A stretch of 15,718 nucleotides of DNA, taken from assembly GCA_964620345.1 (NCBI GenBank), contig CAZUHK010000053.1, positions 1 through 15,718 on the forward strand. The letters are read 5' to 3'. The stretch is from CAZUHK01 sp964620345. Its GTDB lineage: Bacteria > Planctomycetota > Phycisphaerae > Phycisphaerales > Zrk34. Both the position numbers and the translations under genes were made by a program. Below the pieces are notes generated by a model. It was not told where the DNA came from, did no database searches, and saw nothing but the letters and a program-made list of their open reading frames with translations. Below, one piece after another: positions 1-7,674 of this stretch (the first letter of the stretch is position 1; every line of letters begins with the position of its first letter).

Positions 1-41
1 GCAATCGTATCGGCTGGGCGGGGCGCGGCCAACGCGGGCGC

Positions 42-2756
42 TCAGCGCACCGCCGGCAGACGCAGGTCGAGCGCGACGTGCTCGGGCGGTGCGACGGTGT
101 CGCCGATGCACAATTCCAGCCGATCGCCGCGCCGCTCAAAGCCGGCGTCGATCGCGAAGTCTCGCACCGGCTGGTTTCGCGGGCCGACCACCCACGGCGC
201 CACCAGCCGCGATCGGCCGTGCGCCCGCGCCAGCTCGATCATCGCGTACAGCAGCGCCCGCTCCACCCCCCGGCCCAGCACGCGGCAGCTCAGCAGGAAC
301 GTGTCGATGCGCAGCGCATCGGCGTGCGCCGCATCGTCGGCCAGCACCGCCAGCCCCGTGTCGCCGTAGTCGCCGAAACGGTCGGCCGCGTGCAGCAGCA
401 GCACCTCGTGCGAGGCGCCGAGCGTGCGGAACTGCTCGATCGTCCGCCGCTCGAGCGTGAGGTTGAACTGGTTGGTCCGCTGCGAAAGTTGCGCGACGCG
501 CGGCCAGTCATCATCGGCCGGCGGGCGGATGGTCACGCGCAGCTTCAGATCGGCCAGGTAGGCCTCGTAGCTCGCCGCGGCGTCGCGCGTGGTCTGGCGC
601 CGCTGCTCATCGTGCATCATGCGCGTGCGCGATGCGTCTACCGCGGTGACTTGCGGCGTGTCGAACAGCCACAGCCGGCCGAGCGTCGCGGCGTACCGAC
701 CCGGATCGGCGGGCATCGGCACCACGTGCGCCTCCGGCAGTGCGGTCGTGACCTCGTGCCGGTTCGCCGGATCGTCGTCGATAAACACGAACGCATCCAG
801 CCCCAGGCCTAGCTCGTCGGCCAGCTCGCGCAGGTTGGCCGACTTGCGCTGCCAGTTGATCCGCGCCGCCGCCAGGTGCTCACGCTTGAGCAGCATGTGG
901 GGGTGATGGTCGAACACATCCCACACGTCGGCCGATTCGTTGCGCGACACGATCGTGAGCATGACACCTCGGTCGTGCAGGTCGATTAGTGCCTGTTGCA
1001 ATGCGATGAATGCACTGCCCGGCGGCTCGGGGCCCAGGGCGATGCCCTCGCGGCCGTCCTCGCCGACCACGCCGCCCCACAGCACGCCGTCCGCATCGAG
1101 CGCGATCACCTTGGCCGGCGGCACGTGCGCGGCGCGGACGATGCGGGCGATCGGCGCGGCCAGCGCGGCAAAGCCATCGGGCGAGTAAGGCGCGCCCAGC
1201 TCGGCCGCGGCGGCGTCGCTGCCGGCCCGGGCGGCGCCAAGCCGCTCGATCGACCCGGCCGTGTCCAGCACGTTCACGTGCGCCATGCCGACCAGCCGCT
1301 GCCGCCAACGCACGCGAAGCGCATCAACGTCCCGCACCTCGGCCCCGCGCGTCGCCACCGCCGGCGGCAGCGTGCCCACATGCAATGTGCGACCGGGGTA
1401 CAGATCGCCGAACCGCTCGATCGCATCGAGCGTCGCGTCCAACGCCTCGGCGCCCGGCAGGTTCTCTGCGCACAGCAACACCACCGACATCGCATCGGCG
1501 TGTTCAGCGAACGGCGCTTCGGGCGCCAACAGCGCCGCGGCGACCTGGTCGAACCCCACGAACCGAACCGTCGCGTCGATGCCGAATGCGCCGCACCAGC
1601 CGCGCAGGGCCGGGGCGATCGGCTCGACAGTGAAGTTGGCCGCGATGACCAGTGCCTGTTTCGCATGGTTTGGCTTCTGCTGCGCCAGCCGCGCGGTGCC
1701 GGCCAAAGCCGCATCGTGGTTGGCCAGCGGCAGCATTTCGGCGTCGCGGGTCGTTGCCGGCGTCGGCTCGGCCGCCCCGCCGTTGCCCTGCGCGATCGCG
1801 CGGGCCACCGCTTGCTCATCGCGCAGCGCCATCGTCCGCTGCGGCGACAGCCGCACGCCGTGCCGGCTGAACAGCGCCGCGCTGATCGCCAGGCAGCCCA
1901 GCGAATCCCACTGCGGGCAGTGTGTCGCATCCAGCGGTCCATCGTCCGGCGTCTTCAGTGCGAGCGATTCGACGATCAACGCGCGGGCCGCCTGTCGGTG
2001 CGAATCATCGACCGCGTTGTCATCGGCCGAGCGCTCGTCCGCCGCGGCGGTGTCGAGCCGTCGGGCGGGGTTGCCGCCCCAGGTTTCGCCCGGGCCGATG
2101 GTGGTGAACGGTGCGACGTAGCTGACCTGCTGCACGATCGCCCCGTCGCCGATGGTCACGCCCATGGCGATGTAGCTGTGCCCACCGATGGTGACGCCCT
2201 GGCCGATGCGGATCGGTGCCGAGTGGAAGACCCGATCTTGCGACACCGCGCGGTTGACCACGTGGGCCACGAGCGTCGCGCCATCGCCGATGGTGGTGCC
2301 CGGGCCGATGTGGGTCAGGTCCGGGTCGAAGATCGTACCGAACACGCTGGCCGAGGGGCTGACGTGGTGGGCCGGAGCACAGGCGCGAAACAGCAGCGGC
2401 CTCAGCAACGGCGAGTGGCTCACGCGCCGGCCCAGGGGCAGGTGGTAGAACAACGACACGCGCTGGTAAGACGCGATCACCCCCACCATCCGCCGCCCCG
2501 CCCCGGGCGTGTTGGCGTCCAGGCGTCGCGGCTTGAAATCCTTGGGCAGCCATGCCACCTGCAACGCGCTGTTGAGCAGCACCAGCAACAGCCAGGCGAC
2601 ATAGAGCAGCGGCGAGGCGATGATCCAGCCAGCCGGGCTCAGCCACGCCGCCAGGCCCGTGGCCCACATCACCAGCGCCAGCAACCCCGCCGGCACGGTC
2701 AGCATGGCCAGCACCGACAGGTCCATCAACGCCCAGATGAGCTTGTACTTGAGCAT
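42..2756 (-). CDS. Membrane-anchored LbH acyltransferase / acyl carrier / FkbH-like HAD-IIIC fusion protein
   Basis: A 904-residue multidomain protein. Visible in order: two hydrophobic helices (about 7-35 and 43-68); hexapeptide left-handed beta-helix repeats (about 138-231, IGPGTTIGDGATL-type, closing with GGNPARRL); an acyl carrier-like domain (about 254-325) with a WDSL motif placing the phosphopantetheine serine near 285; an FkbH N-terminal domain (from about 370, FTVEPIAPALRGW); a HAD core with LDADGVLWGG (Asp about 554) and FIDDDP (about 659); and a GNAT-like tail with RTNQFNLT. Known: FkbH-type HAD proteins dephosphorylate 1,3-bisphosphoglycerate and load a glyceryl unit onto a carrier protein for polyketide-type pathways; membrane LbH domains transfer acyl groups. 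Inference: the protein makes and transfers a glyceryl-like group at the membrane. The frame continues 51 codons upstream, but that part is Arg/Pro-rich and the first helix starts just after MLKYKLIW, so ATG 2756 was chosen. Only a weak AGGG lies about 12 nt upstream. Domain calls are firm; the substrate is unknown. Confidence 0.88.
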   Translation of the reverse strand: MLKYKLIWALMDLSVLAMLTVPAGLLALVMWATGLAAWLSPAGWIIASPLLYVAWLLLVLLNSALQVAWLPKDFKPRRLDANTPGAGRRMVGVIASYQRVSLFYHLPLGRRVSHSPLLRPLLFRACAPAHHVSPSASVFGTIFDPDLTHIGPGTTIGDGATLVAHVVNRAVSQDRVFHSAPIRIGQGVTIGGHSYIAMGVTIGDGAIVQQVSYVAPFTTIGPGETWGGNPARRLDTAAADERSADDNAVDDSHRQAARALIVESLALKTPDDGPLDATHCPQWDSLGCLAISAALFSRHGVRLSPQRTMALRDEQAVARAIAQGNGGAAEPTPATTRDAEMLPLANHDAALAGTARLAQQKPNHAKQALVIAANFTVEPIAPALRGWCGAFGIDATVRFVGFDQVAAALLAPEAPFAEHADAMSVVLLCAENLPGAEALDATLDAIERFGDLYPGRTLHVGTLPPAVATRGAEVRDVDALRVRWRQRLVGMAHVNVLDTAGSIERLGAARAGSDAAAAELGAPYSPDGFAALAAPIARIVRAAHVPPAKVIALDADGVLWGGVVGEDGREGIALGPEPPGSAFIALQQALIDLHDRGVMLTIVSRNESADVWDVFDHHPHMLLKREHLAAARINWQRKSANLRELADELGLGLDAFVFIDDDPANRHEVTTALPEAHVVPMPADPGRYAATLGRLWLFDTPQVTAVDASRTRMMHDEQRRQTTRDAAASYEAYLADLKLRVTIRPPADDDWPRVAQLSQRTNQFNLTLERRTIEQFRTLGASHEVLLLHAADRFGDYGDTGLAVLADDAAHADALRIDTFLLSCRVLGRGVERALLYAMIELARAHGRSRLVAPWVVGPRNQPVRDFAIDAGFERRGDRLELCIGDTVAPPEHVALDLRLPAVR

Positions 2757-2846
2757 GGGTTCGCGTCGCCCTGTTGGCCGCGGCCCGAATCCGCGCCGGG
2801 ATGCCGAAGATACCGCCCCGCCACCCACCACGCGACCCGGCCACGC

Positions 2847-2876
2847 TTGGCCTGGCCCCGCCCGCACCGGTATGCT
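2847..2876 (+). promoter_or_regulatory. Sigma-70-like promoter for the stub ORF at 2913
   Basis: TTGGCC (2847-2852) and TATGCT (2871-2876) are separated by 18 nt, each matching four of six consensus bases. The predicted start of transcription near 2883 lies 30 nt before ATG 2913 and before its Shine-Dalgarno sequence. Sequence match only. Confidence 0.35.
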
Positions 2877-2912
2877 CCGCACCATCACCTCACCCCGGCT
2901 GGGAGGCAACCC

Positions 2913-3005
2913 ATGCAGACGCTCGTCGCCATCGACTGGATCGTCATCGGCGCGTCGCTGGCCACCGCCACGATGTCACCGGGCGCGCGAGCGGTCCGAT
3001 CGTGA
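2913..3005 (+). pseudogene. 30-codon stub ORF, possible decapitated membrane-transporter remnant
   Basis: ATG 2913 follows a clear Shine-Dalgarno sequence (GGGAGG, 2901-2906) at 6 nt spacing and a promoter-like pair upstream, but the frame ends at TGA 3003-3005 after 30 residues. The peptide starts MQTLVAIDWIVIGASLA, an acidic-aromatic start to a hydrophobic segment that resembles the first helix of sodium:solute symporters; the last dozen residues (SPGARAVRS) are not membrane-like. The next 9 bases lead into the convergent end of the ABC transporter gene at 3015. The two readings are a gene remnant cut by a rearrangement and a real small membrane peptide. The symporter likeness is weak and rests on about 17 residues. 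Confidence 0.35.
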
Positions 3006-3014
3006 AGCCCAGGG

Positions 3015-4979
3015 TCAGGTCAGCGCATCACGATCCGCCGCGCCGGTCGTCGCGAACTCGCGCTGGCGGTGGATCATGTCGGCGTAGGTGCCGCTCAGGG
3101 CCATCAGCTCGTCGTGCGTGCCGGTCTCGACGATCTGGCCGTGGTCGATCACGACGATGCGATCGGCATGGGTCACGGTGCTCAGGCGATGGGCGATGAC
3201 GAACGTGGTGCGGTTCTCGTACAGGTCGGCCAGCGCGGCCTGGATGAGCTGCTCGGATTCGGTGTCGAGGTTGCTGGTCGCTTCGTCGAGGATGAGGATC
3301 TGTGGATCGTTGAGGATGGCGCGGGCGATGCTGATGCGCTGGCGCTGGCCACCGGAGAGCTTGACGCCGCACTCGCCGATGAGCGTGTCCAGGCCCTGGG
3401 GCAGGTCGTCGATGAAGCCCAGGGCGTTGGCCCGTTCGGCGGCGTGGCGGATCTCGGCCTCGCCGGCGCCGCGCCGGCCGTAGGCGATGTTCTGCCGCAC
3501 CGTGCCATCGAAGAGGAACACCTCCTGGGGCACGACGGCCAGCAGCGAGCGATAGGAATCGAGCTTGATGTCGCGCAGGTCGATGCCGTTGAGACGGATC
3601 GCCCCGCTGGTCGGATCGTAGAAGCGGGCGATCAGGTCGGTCAGCGTCGTCTTGCCCGCGCCGCTGGGGCCGACCAGCGCCGTGACCGATCCGCCGGGCA
3701 CGTGCAGGGTGAAATCTTCAATCACCAGCGTCCCCTCGTCGTCGTAGCGGAAGTCGACGTGGTCGAAGTCGATCGATTCGACGTGGCGGGGCGCTTCGAC
3801 GGCGTCGGGCCGATCGGGCTTGTCCGGCTCGATGTCGAACACCTCGAACACACGCTCCATCGCCGCCAGAGCTTCCTGGGTCTGGTTGAGCGAGCTGATG
3901 ATGCCGAAGATCGGAAACAGCAGGCGGATGGAGTAGGCCTGGAAGGCGAATATCTGGCCGATCTCCGCGTGGCCATGGACGTAGAGATACCCGCCGACCC
4001 AGACGACCATCAGGCCGCTGACGGGGATGAGCACCTGCCAGGCCGAATCGACCGCCAGGCCCAGCGCCCGGCCGAACAGCCGCTTGCGGGTCATGGTGTT
4101 GTCGGCCACGGCGTAGTCGAAGCGTTCGCGGCCCTCGCGGCGAAATGATCGCACGACGCGGATGCCGCTGAACGTCTCGGTCGCCCGGGCGTCGATGATG
4201 TTCCGGTCGCGCCCGGCGGAGCGGAAGATCGGCCGAATCCCTCGCACCCACAGCAGCGAGATCACCATCATGAACGGCAGCACGGCCCACGCGGCCAGGG
4301 CCAGCTTCCAGTTCCAGATGAACAGGATGGCGGTGGCGAGGATCACGCGCCACAGCGCGGCCAACGGCGACATGAGCGCCTGCTGCAGCAGTCCGGTCGC
4401 CTTGTCCACATCGCCCGAGAGGCGCGAGACGATCATGCCCGTGCGCATGCTCTCCAGGTCCTGGATGGGCAGGCGCATCAGGTGCCGGTGCAGGCGGCGG
4501 CGCAGGCGCACGATCATCTTCTGATTCGTGCTGATCGTGCCGATGTTCCGCCAGGTGTCCAGGGCGCGGGACATGAGGATGATGACCAGCACGCTCCCGG
4601 CGGCCAGGGCCAGCCAGTTGACTTTCTGCGCGGCGGGGAGGTCCTCGGGCAGGAGGATGTAATCGATGATCAGGCCCGTGGCTGCGGGGCCGACCATCTC
4701 CATCGCCGCGGCGACAAAGCCGATGGCGATCAGCTTCGCCACCGCCCAGCGGAAGGGGCGGATGAGTTCGGCGTAGCGGCCGAGGTAAACGCGGCGGTCG
4801 TAGCTCGAGGCGCGGTCGGATGTCTGGTTGGTGCCAAACGCGCGCCAGGTCTTGCGTTCGCGGAATTGCTTGTACCGCTCGCGCGAGCTGTGGGCGGTCT
4901 CCGCGAACTCGCGCGGGATGTCCCCGCCCTTGCCGCCTCGCCGACCGCCGCCGGGCAGCCCTCGTCCGATTCTGGCCAT
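3015..4979 (-). CDS. ABC exporter, fused permease and ATPase (MsbA/MdlB type)
   Basis: A 654-residue half-transporter that would dimerise in the inner membrane and export a lipid, glycan precursor, drug or peptide using ATP. Visible: about six membrane helices between 77 and 363, then the nucleotide-binding domain with A-loop region FRYDD (410-414), Walker A GPSGAGKTT (437-445), Q-loop VVPQE (Gln 485), signature LSGGQ (541-545), Walker B ILILDE (561-566) and H-loop His 597. All catalytic motifs are intact. The roughly 60 residues before the first helix are Gly/Arg-rich and longer than in MsbA (about 580 residues in total). It follows dnaN by 23 bp on the same strand, so dnaN transcripts may continue into it. 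ATG 4979 lacks a good Shine-Dalgarno sequence; TAAGAT lies 6 nt before it (see findings). The substrate cannot be read from the sequence; MsbA-type lipid export is one option. Confidence 0.93.
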   Translation of the reverse strand: MARIGRGLPGGGRRGGKGGDIPREFAETAHSSRERYKQFRERKTWRAFGTNQTSDRASSYDRRVYLGRYAELIRPFRWAVAKLIAIGFVAAAMEMVGPAATGLIIDYILLPEDLPAAQKVNWLALAAGSVLVIILMSRALDTWRNIGTISTNQKMIVRLRRRLHRHLMRLPIQDLESMRTGMIVSRLSGDVDKATGLLQQALMSPLAALWRVILATAILFIWNWKLALAAWAVLPFMMVISLLWVRGIRPIFRSAGRDRNIIDARATETFSGIRVVRSFRREGRERFDYAVADNTMTRKRLFGRALGLAVDSAWQVLIPVSGLMVVWVGGYLYVHGHAEIGQIFAFQAYSIRLLFPIFGIISSLNQTQEALAAMERVFEVFDIEPDKPDRPDAVEAPRHVESIDFDHVDFRYDDEGTLVIEDFTLHVPGGSVTALVGPSGAGKTTLTDLIARFYDPTSGAIRLNGIDLRDIKLDSYRSLLAVVPQEVFLFDGTVRQNIAYGRRGAGEAEIRHAAERANALGFIDDLPQGLDTLIGECGVKLSGGQRQRISIARAILNDPQILILDEATSNLDTESEQLIQAALADLYENRTTFVIAHRLSTVTHADRIVVIDHGQIVETGTHDELMALSGTYADMIHRQREFATTGAADRDALT

Positions 4980-5002
4980 ACGTGTATCTTAGGTTCCGCC
5001 GC

Positions 5003-6100
5003 TCAGCCCAATGAGATCGGCATGACGACGTAAAGAAAATCGCTGCCGGCCTTGAGCGTGCCCGGCTTGTTGGGCGCCTTCATCTCGATCGTCACCTGGT
5101 CGGCGTCGATCACCTTGAGCACATCGGTCACGAATTGCGGGTTGAAACCGATCTCGATCGGCTCGCCCTCGAACGCCTCGACCGGCACGCTCACCTCGGC
5201 CTCGCCCATCTCCGGGGCCCGGCTGGACAACACGAGCTGGTCGGGACTGAACGAAAGCTTGATGCCCTTGGATTCCTCGTTGGTCAGCAGCGCCGCACGC
5301 CGCACCCCGCTGGCCAGCGCATCGGTGCTGAACGTCGCCTTGCGGTCGTGCTCCTTGGGGATCACATCCTTGTACGGCGGGAAGTTGCCATCGACCAGAT
5401 TGCTCGTCAAGGTCACCGCCTCGGTGGCGAAGTGCACCTGGTTGTTCGCGACCTTGACCTTCACCTTTTCCGAAGGATCGTCGAGCACACGCTCCAGCAG
5501 GTTCAGCGCCTTGGTGGGCACGATGATGCTCTGCCCCGCGCCCTCGCCTGTGGCCGAACCCTTGGCCAGCGCCAGCCGCCGGCCGTCGGTCGCGACCATC
5601 GTCAGTTTCCTGCCCTCGCGCTCGACCAGCACGCCGTTGATCGCGTAGCGGCTGTTCTCCCGAGCGGTGGCAAAGAGCGTGCGGGTGATCAGCTCGTTGA
5701 GCGCACCCGCGGCGATCTCGTAGTCGCCCTCGCCGGTGAAGGGGCTGACCGGCGGGAACTCGGCGACGGGGTAGCCCAAGATGCGGTAGTGCGAGTCTGC
5801 CCCGGTGACATGCGTCTGATCGCCGTCGGTGTGGATCGTGAGCGTCGGGTCGGCCGACTCGCGGACGATCGCGGTGAGCTTGTCGGCCGGGACCAGCGCC
5901 TCACCGGGCTCCTGGATCTCGACCTGATCGACCACCATGTGAACGGCGATCTCCATGTCGGTCGCGGCGAGGGTGAGCGCCTCGCCCTCGGCCAAGAGCT
6001 TGACGCAGGTGAGCACGGGCTTGGGGGTGCGTGCGACGACGACGCCCTGGGCCAGGCCCAGCGCCTCGGCCAACGCTCCACGATCGCAGATAACCTTCAT
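5003..6100 (-). CDS. dnaN: DNA polymerase III beta subunit (sliding clamp)
   Basis: 365 residues, the usual length for the bacterial beta clamp, which forms a ring dimer around DNA and tethers DNA polymerase III and repair proteins. The start MKVICDRGALAEALGLAQGVV, the central segment around NGVLVERE and MVATDGRRLALAKG, and the terminal YVVMPISLG match the three-domain clamp fold; the MP near the C-terminus belongs to the hydrophobic partner-binding pocket. ATG 6100 has a strong Shine-Dalgarno sequence, GAAGGGA (6107-6113), at 6 nt spacing. The gene is not next to dnaA or recF, unlike the common dnaA-dnaN-recF order; thrC lies upstream and the ABC exporter downstream, all on one strand. Nothing in the protein looks truncated or degraded. 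Confidence 0.97.
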   Translation of the reverse strand: MKVICDRGALAEALGLAQGVVVARTPKPVLTCVKLLAEGEALTLAATDMEIAVHMVVDQVEIQEPGEALVPADKLTAIVRESADPTLTIHTDGDQTHVTGADSHYRILGYPVAEFPPVSPFTGEGDYEIAAGALNELITRTLFATARENSRYAINGVLVEREGRKLTMVATDGRRLALAKGSATGEGAGQSIIVPTKALNLLERVLDDPSEKVKVKVANNQVHFATEAVTLTSNLVDGNFPPYKDVIPKEHDRKATFSTDALASGVRRAALLTNEESKGIKLSFSPDQLVLSSRAPEMGEAEVSVPVEAFEGEPIEIGFNPQFVTDVLKVIDADQVTIEMKAPNKPGTLKAGSDFLYVVMPISLG

Positions 6101-6131
6101 GGCGAATCCCTTCGAGAGGCCTGATCCGATC

Positions 6132-6159
6132 AGCGTACCGCCGCGCCGCGCCGACGCAA
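6132..6159 (-). promoter_or_regulatory. Possible dnaN promoter
   Basis: Read on the minus strand, TTGCGT (6159-6154) and TACGCT (6137-6132) are 16 nt apart, 31 nt upstream of ATG 6100. The -35 matches four of six bases and the -10 only three, so this is a weak call, but it is the best pair in the thrC-dnaN gap. Confidence 0.3.
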
Positions 6160-6188
6160 GCGGTGCCCGTGACCGATTGGCTCACAGT

Positions 6189-6197
6189 GTATTCACA
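6189..6197 (+). promoter_or_regulatory. DnaA-box-like 9-mer upstream of dnaN
   Basis: GTATTCACA differs from the DnaA box TTATNCACA only at its first base. It sits in the 128-bp thrC-dnaN gap, about 90 bp upstream of ATG 6100. A second TCACA lies 11 bp earlier (6182-6186), one helical turn away. A single near-match can arise by chance. Confidence 0.25.
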
Positions 6198-6228
6198 TCG
6201 GCCGGGTTTTCCAGCGGCGGGCATGCGC

Positions 6229-7623
6229 TCAGGCCAGCGCCGCGATGTGCCCCATCACCGTGTCCAGATCGGCCGGGAGTACGGTGTATCGCTCTTCGCG
6301 CTCGTACAGGTCGGTCAGCCGGCGCGGCAATTCGGGGCGGAAGCCGGTGGCCTGTTCGACCGCATCGGGAAACTTCGCCGGGTGAGCCGTGCCCAGCACG
6401 ACCAGCGGGCCGGTCAGCCCCGCGGCCCGCGCCTGACCGCCGGCGCCCACGCCCACCGCGGTGTGCGGATCGACCAGGTACCCGCCGCACAACTGGTACA
6501 CGCAGCGGATCACGTCGAGCGTGTCCTGCTCATCCACGCGGTACGCATCGAACTGCCCGCGGGCAAACCCGAGGCGCGACGGTTCGATCGTAAACCGCCC
6601 GGCCTGTTTAAGCTGATGCATGAGCGCCGCGATCGCTCCGCCGTCGCGGTCGTACATGTCGAACATCAGCCGCTCGAAGTTGCTGGAGATCTGGATATCC
6701 ATCGACGGGCTCAAGGTCCGCTCGACATCGCCCAGCGTGTGCTCGCCGGTGTGCATGACCCGCGTGAGGATGTCGTTGACGTTGGACGCGATGATGAGCC
6801 GATCGATCGGCAGGCCCATGCGCTTGGCGACGTACCCGGCGTAGATGTCGCCGAAGTTGCCCGTCGGCACGCTGAAGCTCACCGGCCGCTCGGGCGCGCC
6901 CAGCGCCACGGCCGCGGCGAAGTAGTACACCACCTGCGGCAGCACGCGCGCCCAGTTAATGCTGTTGACCCCGCTCATCTTCACCCGGTCGCGGAACGCC
7001 GCGTCGTTGAACATCGCCTTGAGCAGGTTCTGGCAATCGTCGAATGTGCCTTCGATGGCGATGTTGTGCACGTTGGGCGCATCGACGGTGGTCATCTGTC
7101 GGCGTTGGACCTCGCTGGTCCGGCCGTGGGGGTGCATAATGAAGATGCTGGCGTGGTCGAGGCCGCGGATGGCCTCGATCGCCGCCGAGCCGGTGTCGCC
7201 CGACGTCGCGCCGATGAGCGTCGCCTTCGTGCCGCTCCGGGCCAGCACGTGGTCGTACAGCCGGCCGAGCACCTGCATCGCGATGTCCTTGAACGCCAGC
7301 GTCGGGCCGTGGAACAGCTCCATCACCCAGTCGTCGTCCCCGGTCTGCACCAGCGGCGCAACGCGGTGGTGGCTGAAGCCGGCGTACACCTCGTCGAGAA
7401 TCCGCTTGAGCGTCGCCTCGTCGATGCAGCGGCCGACGAACGGCCGCATCACGAACAGCGCGACATCTGCGTACGGCCTGCCGCGCAGCGAGCGGATATC
7501 GTCGGCCGAGACCCGCGGCCACGACTCGGGCACCAGCAGCCCGCCGTCCCGCGCCAGCCCGTCGAGCATCGCCTGCTCGAAGTCCAGCGGTTCGCCCTGT
7601 CCGCGCGTGCTGAGGTAACGCAT
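6229..7623 (-). CDS. thrC: Threonine synthase
   Basis: A 464-residue PLP-dependent enzyme converting O-phosphohomoserine to threonine and phosphate, the last step of threonine synthesis. The N-terminus MRYLSTRG is typical of the long (E. coli/fungal-type) ThrC class. GPTLAFKD (106-113) carries the Schiff-base lysine at 112, and TSGDTGSAA is the phosphate-binding loop for the cofactor. Length and both ends fit an intact enzyme. The frame extends 13 codons upstream, but ATG 7623 gives the family N-terminus. This start has no Shine-Dalgarno sequence; a -10-like TATCAT ends 7 nt before it, so a leaderless mRNA is possible. No other threonine gene (hom, thrB) lies nearby. The upstream LOG-family gene ends 51 bp before it on the same strand. 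Confidence 0.96.
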   Translation of the reverse strand: MRYLSTRGQGEPLDFEQAMLDGLARDGGLLVPESWPRVSADDIRSLRGRPYADVALFVMRPFVGRCIDEATLKRILDEVYAGFSHHRVAPLVQTGDDDWVMELFHGPTLAFKDIAMQVLGRLYDHVLARSGTKATLIGATSGDTGSAAIEAIRGLDHASIFIMHPHGRTSEVQRRQMTTVDAPNVHNIAIEGTFDDCQNLLKAMFNDAAFRDRVKMSGVNSINWARVLPQVVYYFAAAVALGAPERPVSFSVPTGNFGDIYAGYVAKRMGLPIDRLIIASNVNDILTRVMHTGEHTLGDVERTLSPSMDIQISSNFERLMFDMYDRDGGAIAALMHQLKQAGRFTIEPSRLGFARGQFDAYRVDEQDTLDVIRCVYQLCGGYLVDPHTAVGVGAGGQARAAGLTGPLVVLGTAHPAKFPDAVEQATGFRPELPRRLTDLYEREERYTVLPADLDTVMGHIAALA

Positions 7624-7630
7624 GGCGCGG

Positions 7631-7639
7631 ATGATAGCA
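7631..7639 (-). promoter_or_regulatory. Extended -10 element for thrC
   Basis: Read on the minus strand, TGCTATCAT (7639-7631) is an extended -10 (TGN followed by a five-of-six match). No good -35 is seen 16-18 nt upstream. It ends 7 nt before ATG 7623, so transcription would begin at or next to the start codon. Confidence 0.45.
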
Positions 7640-7674
7640 GATGGCCGGCGCGGCCCGAGCACCGGTCGCGTGGC

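Noticed and set aside
996..3005. A plus-strand open frame of over 600 codons opposite the FkbH fusion gene
   Set aside because: It is antisense to a gene with clear domain motifs, is Arg/His-rich and low in hydrophobic patterning, and reflects the lack of stops in GC-rich DNA. Only the final 30 codons, with their own ribosome site, were kept as a separate candidate.
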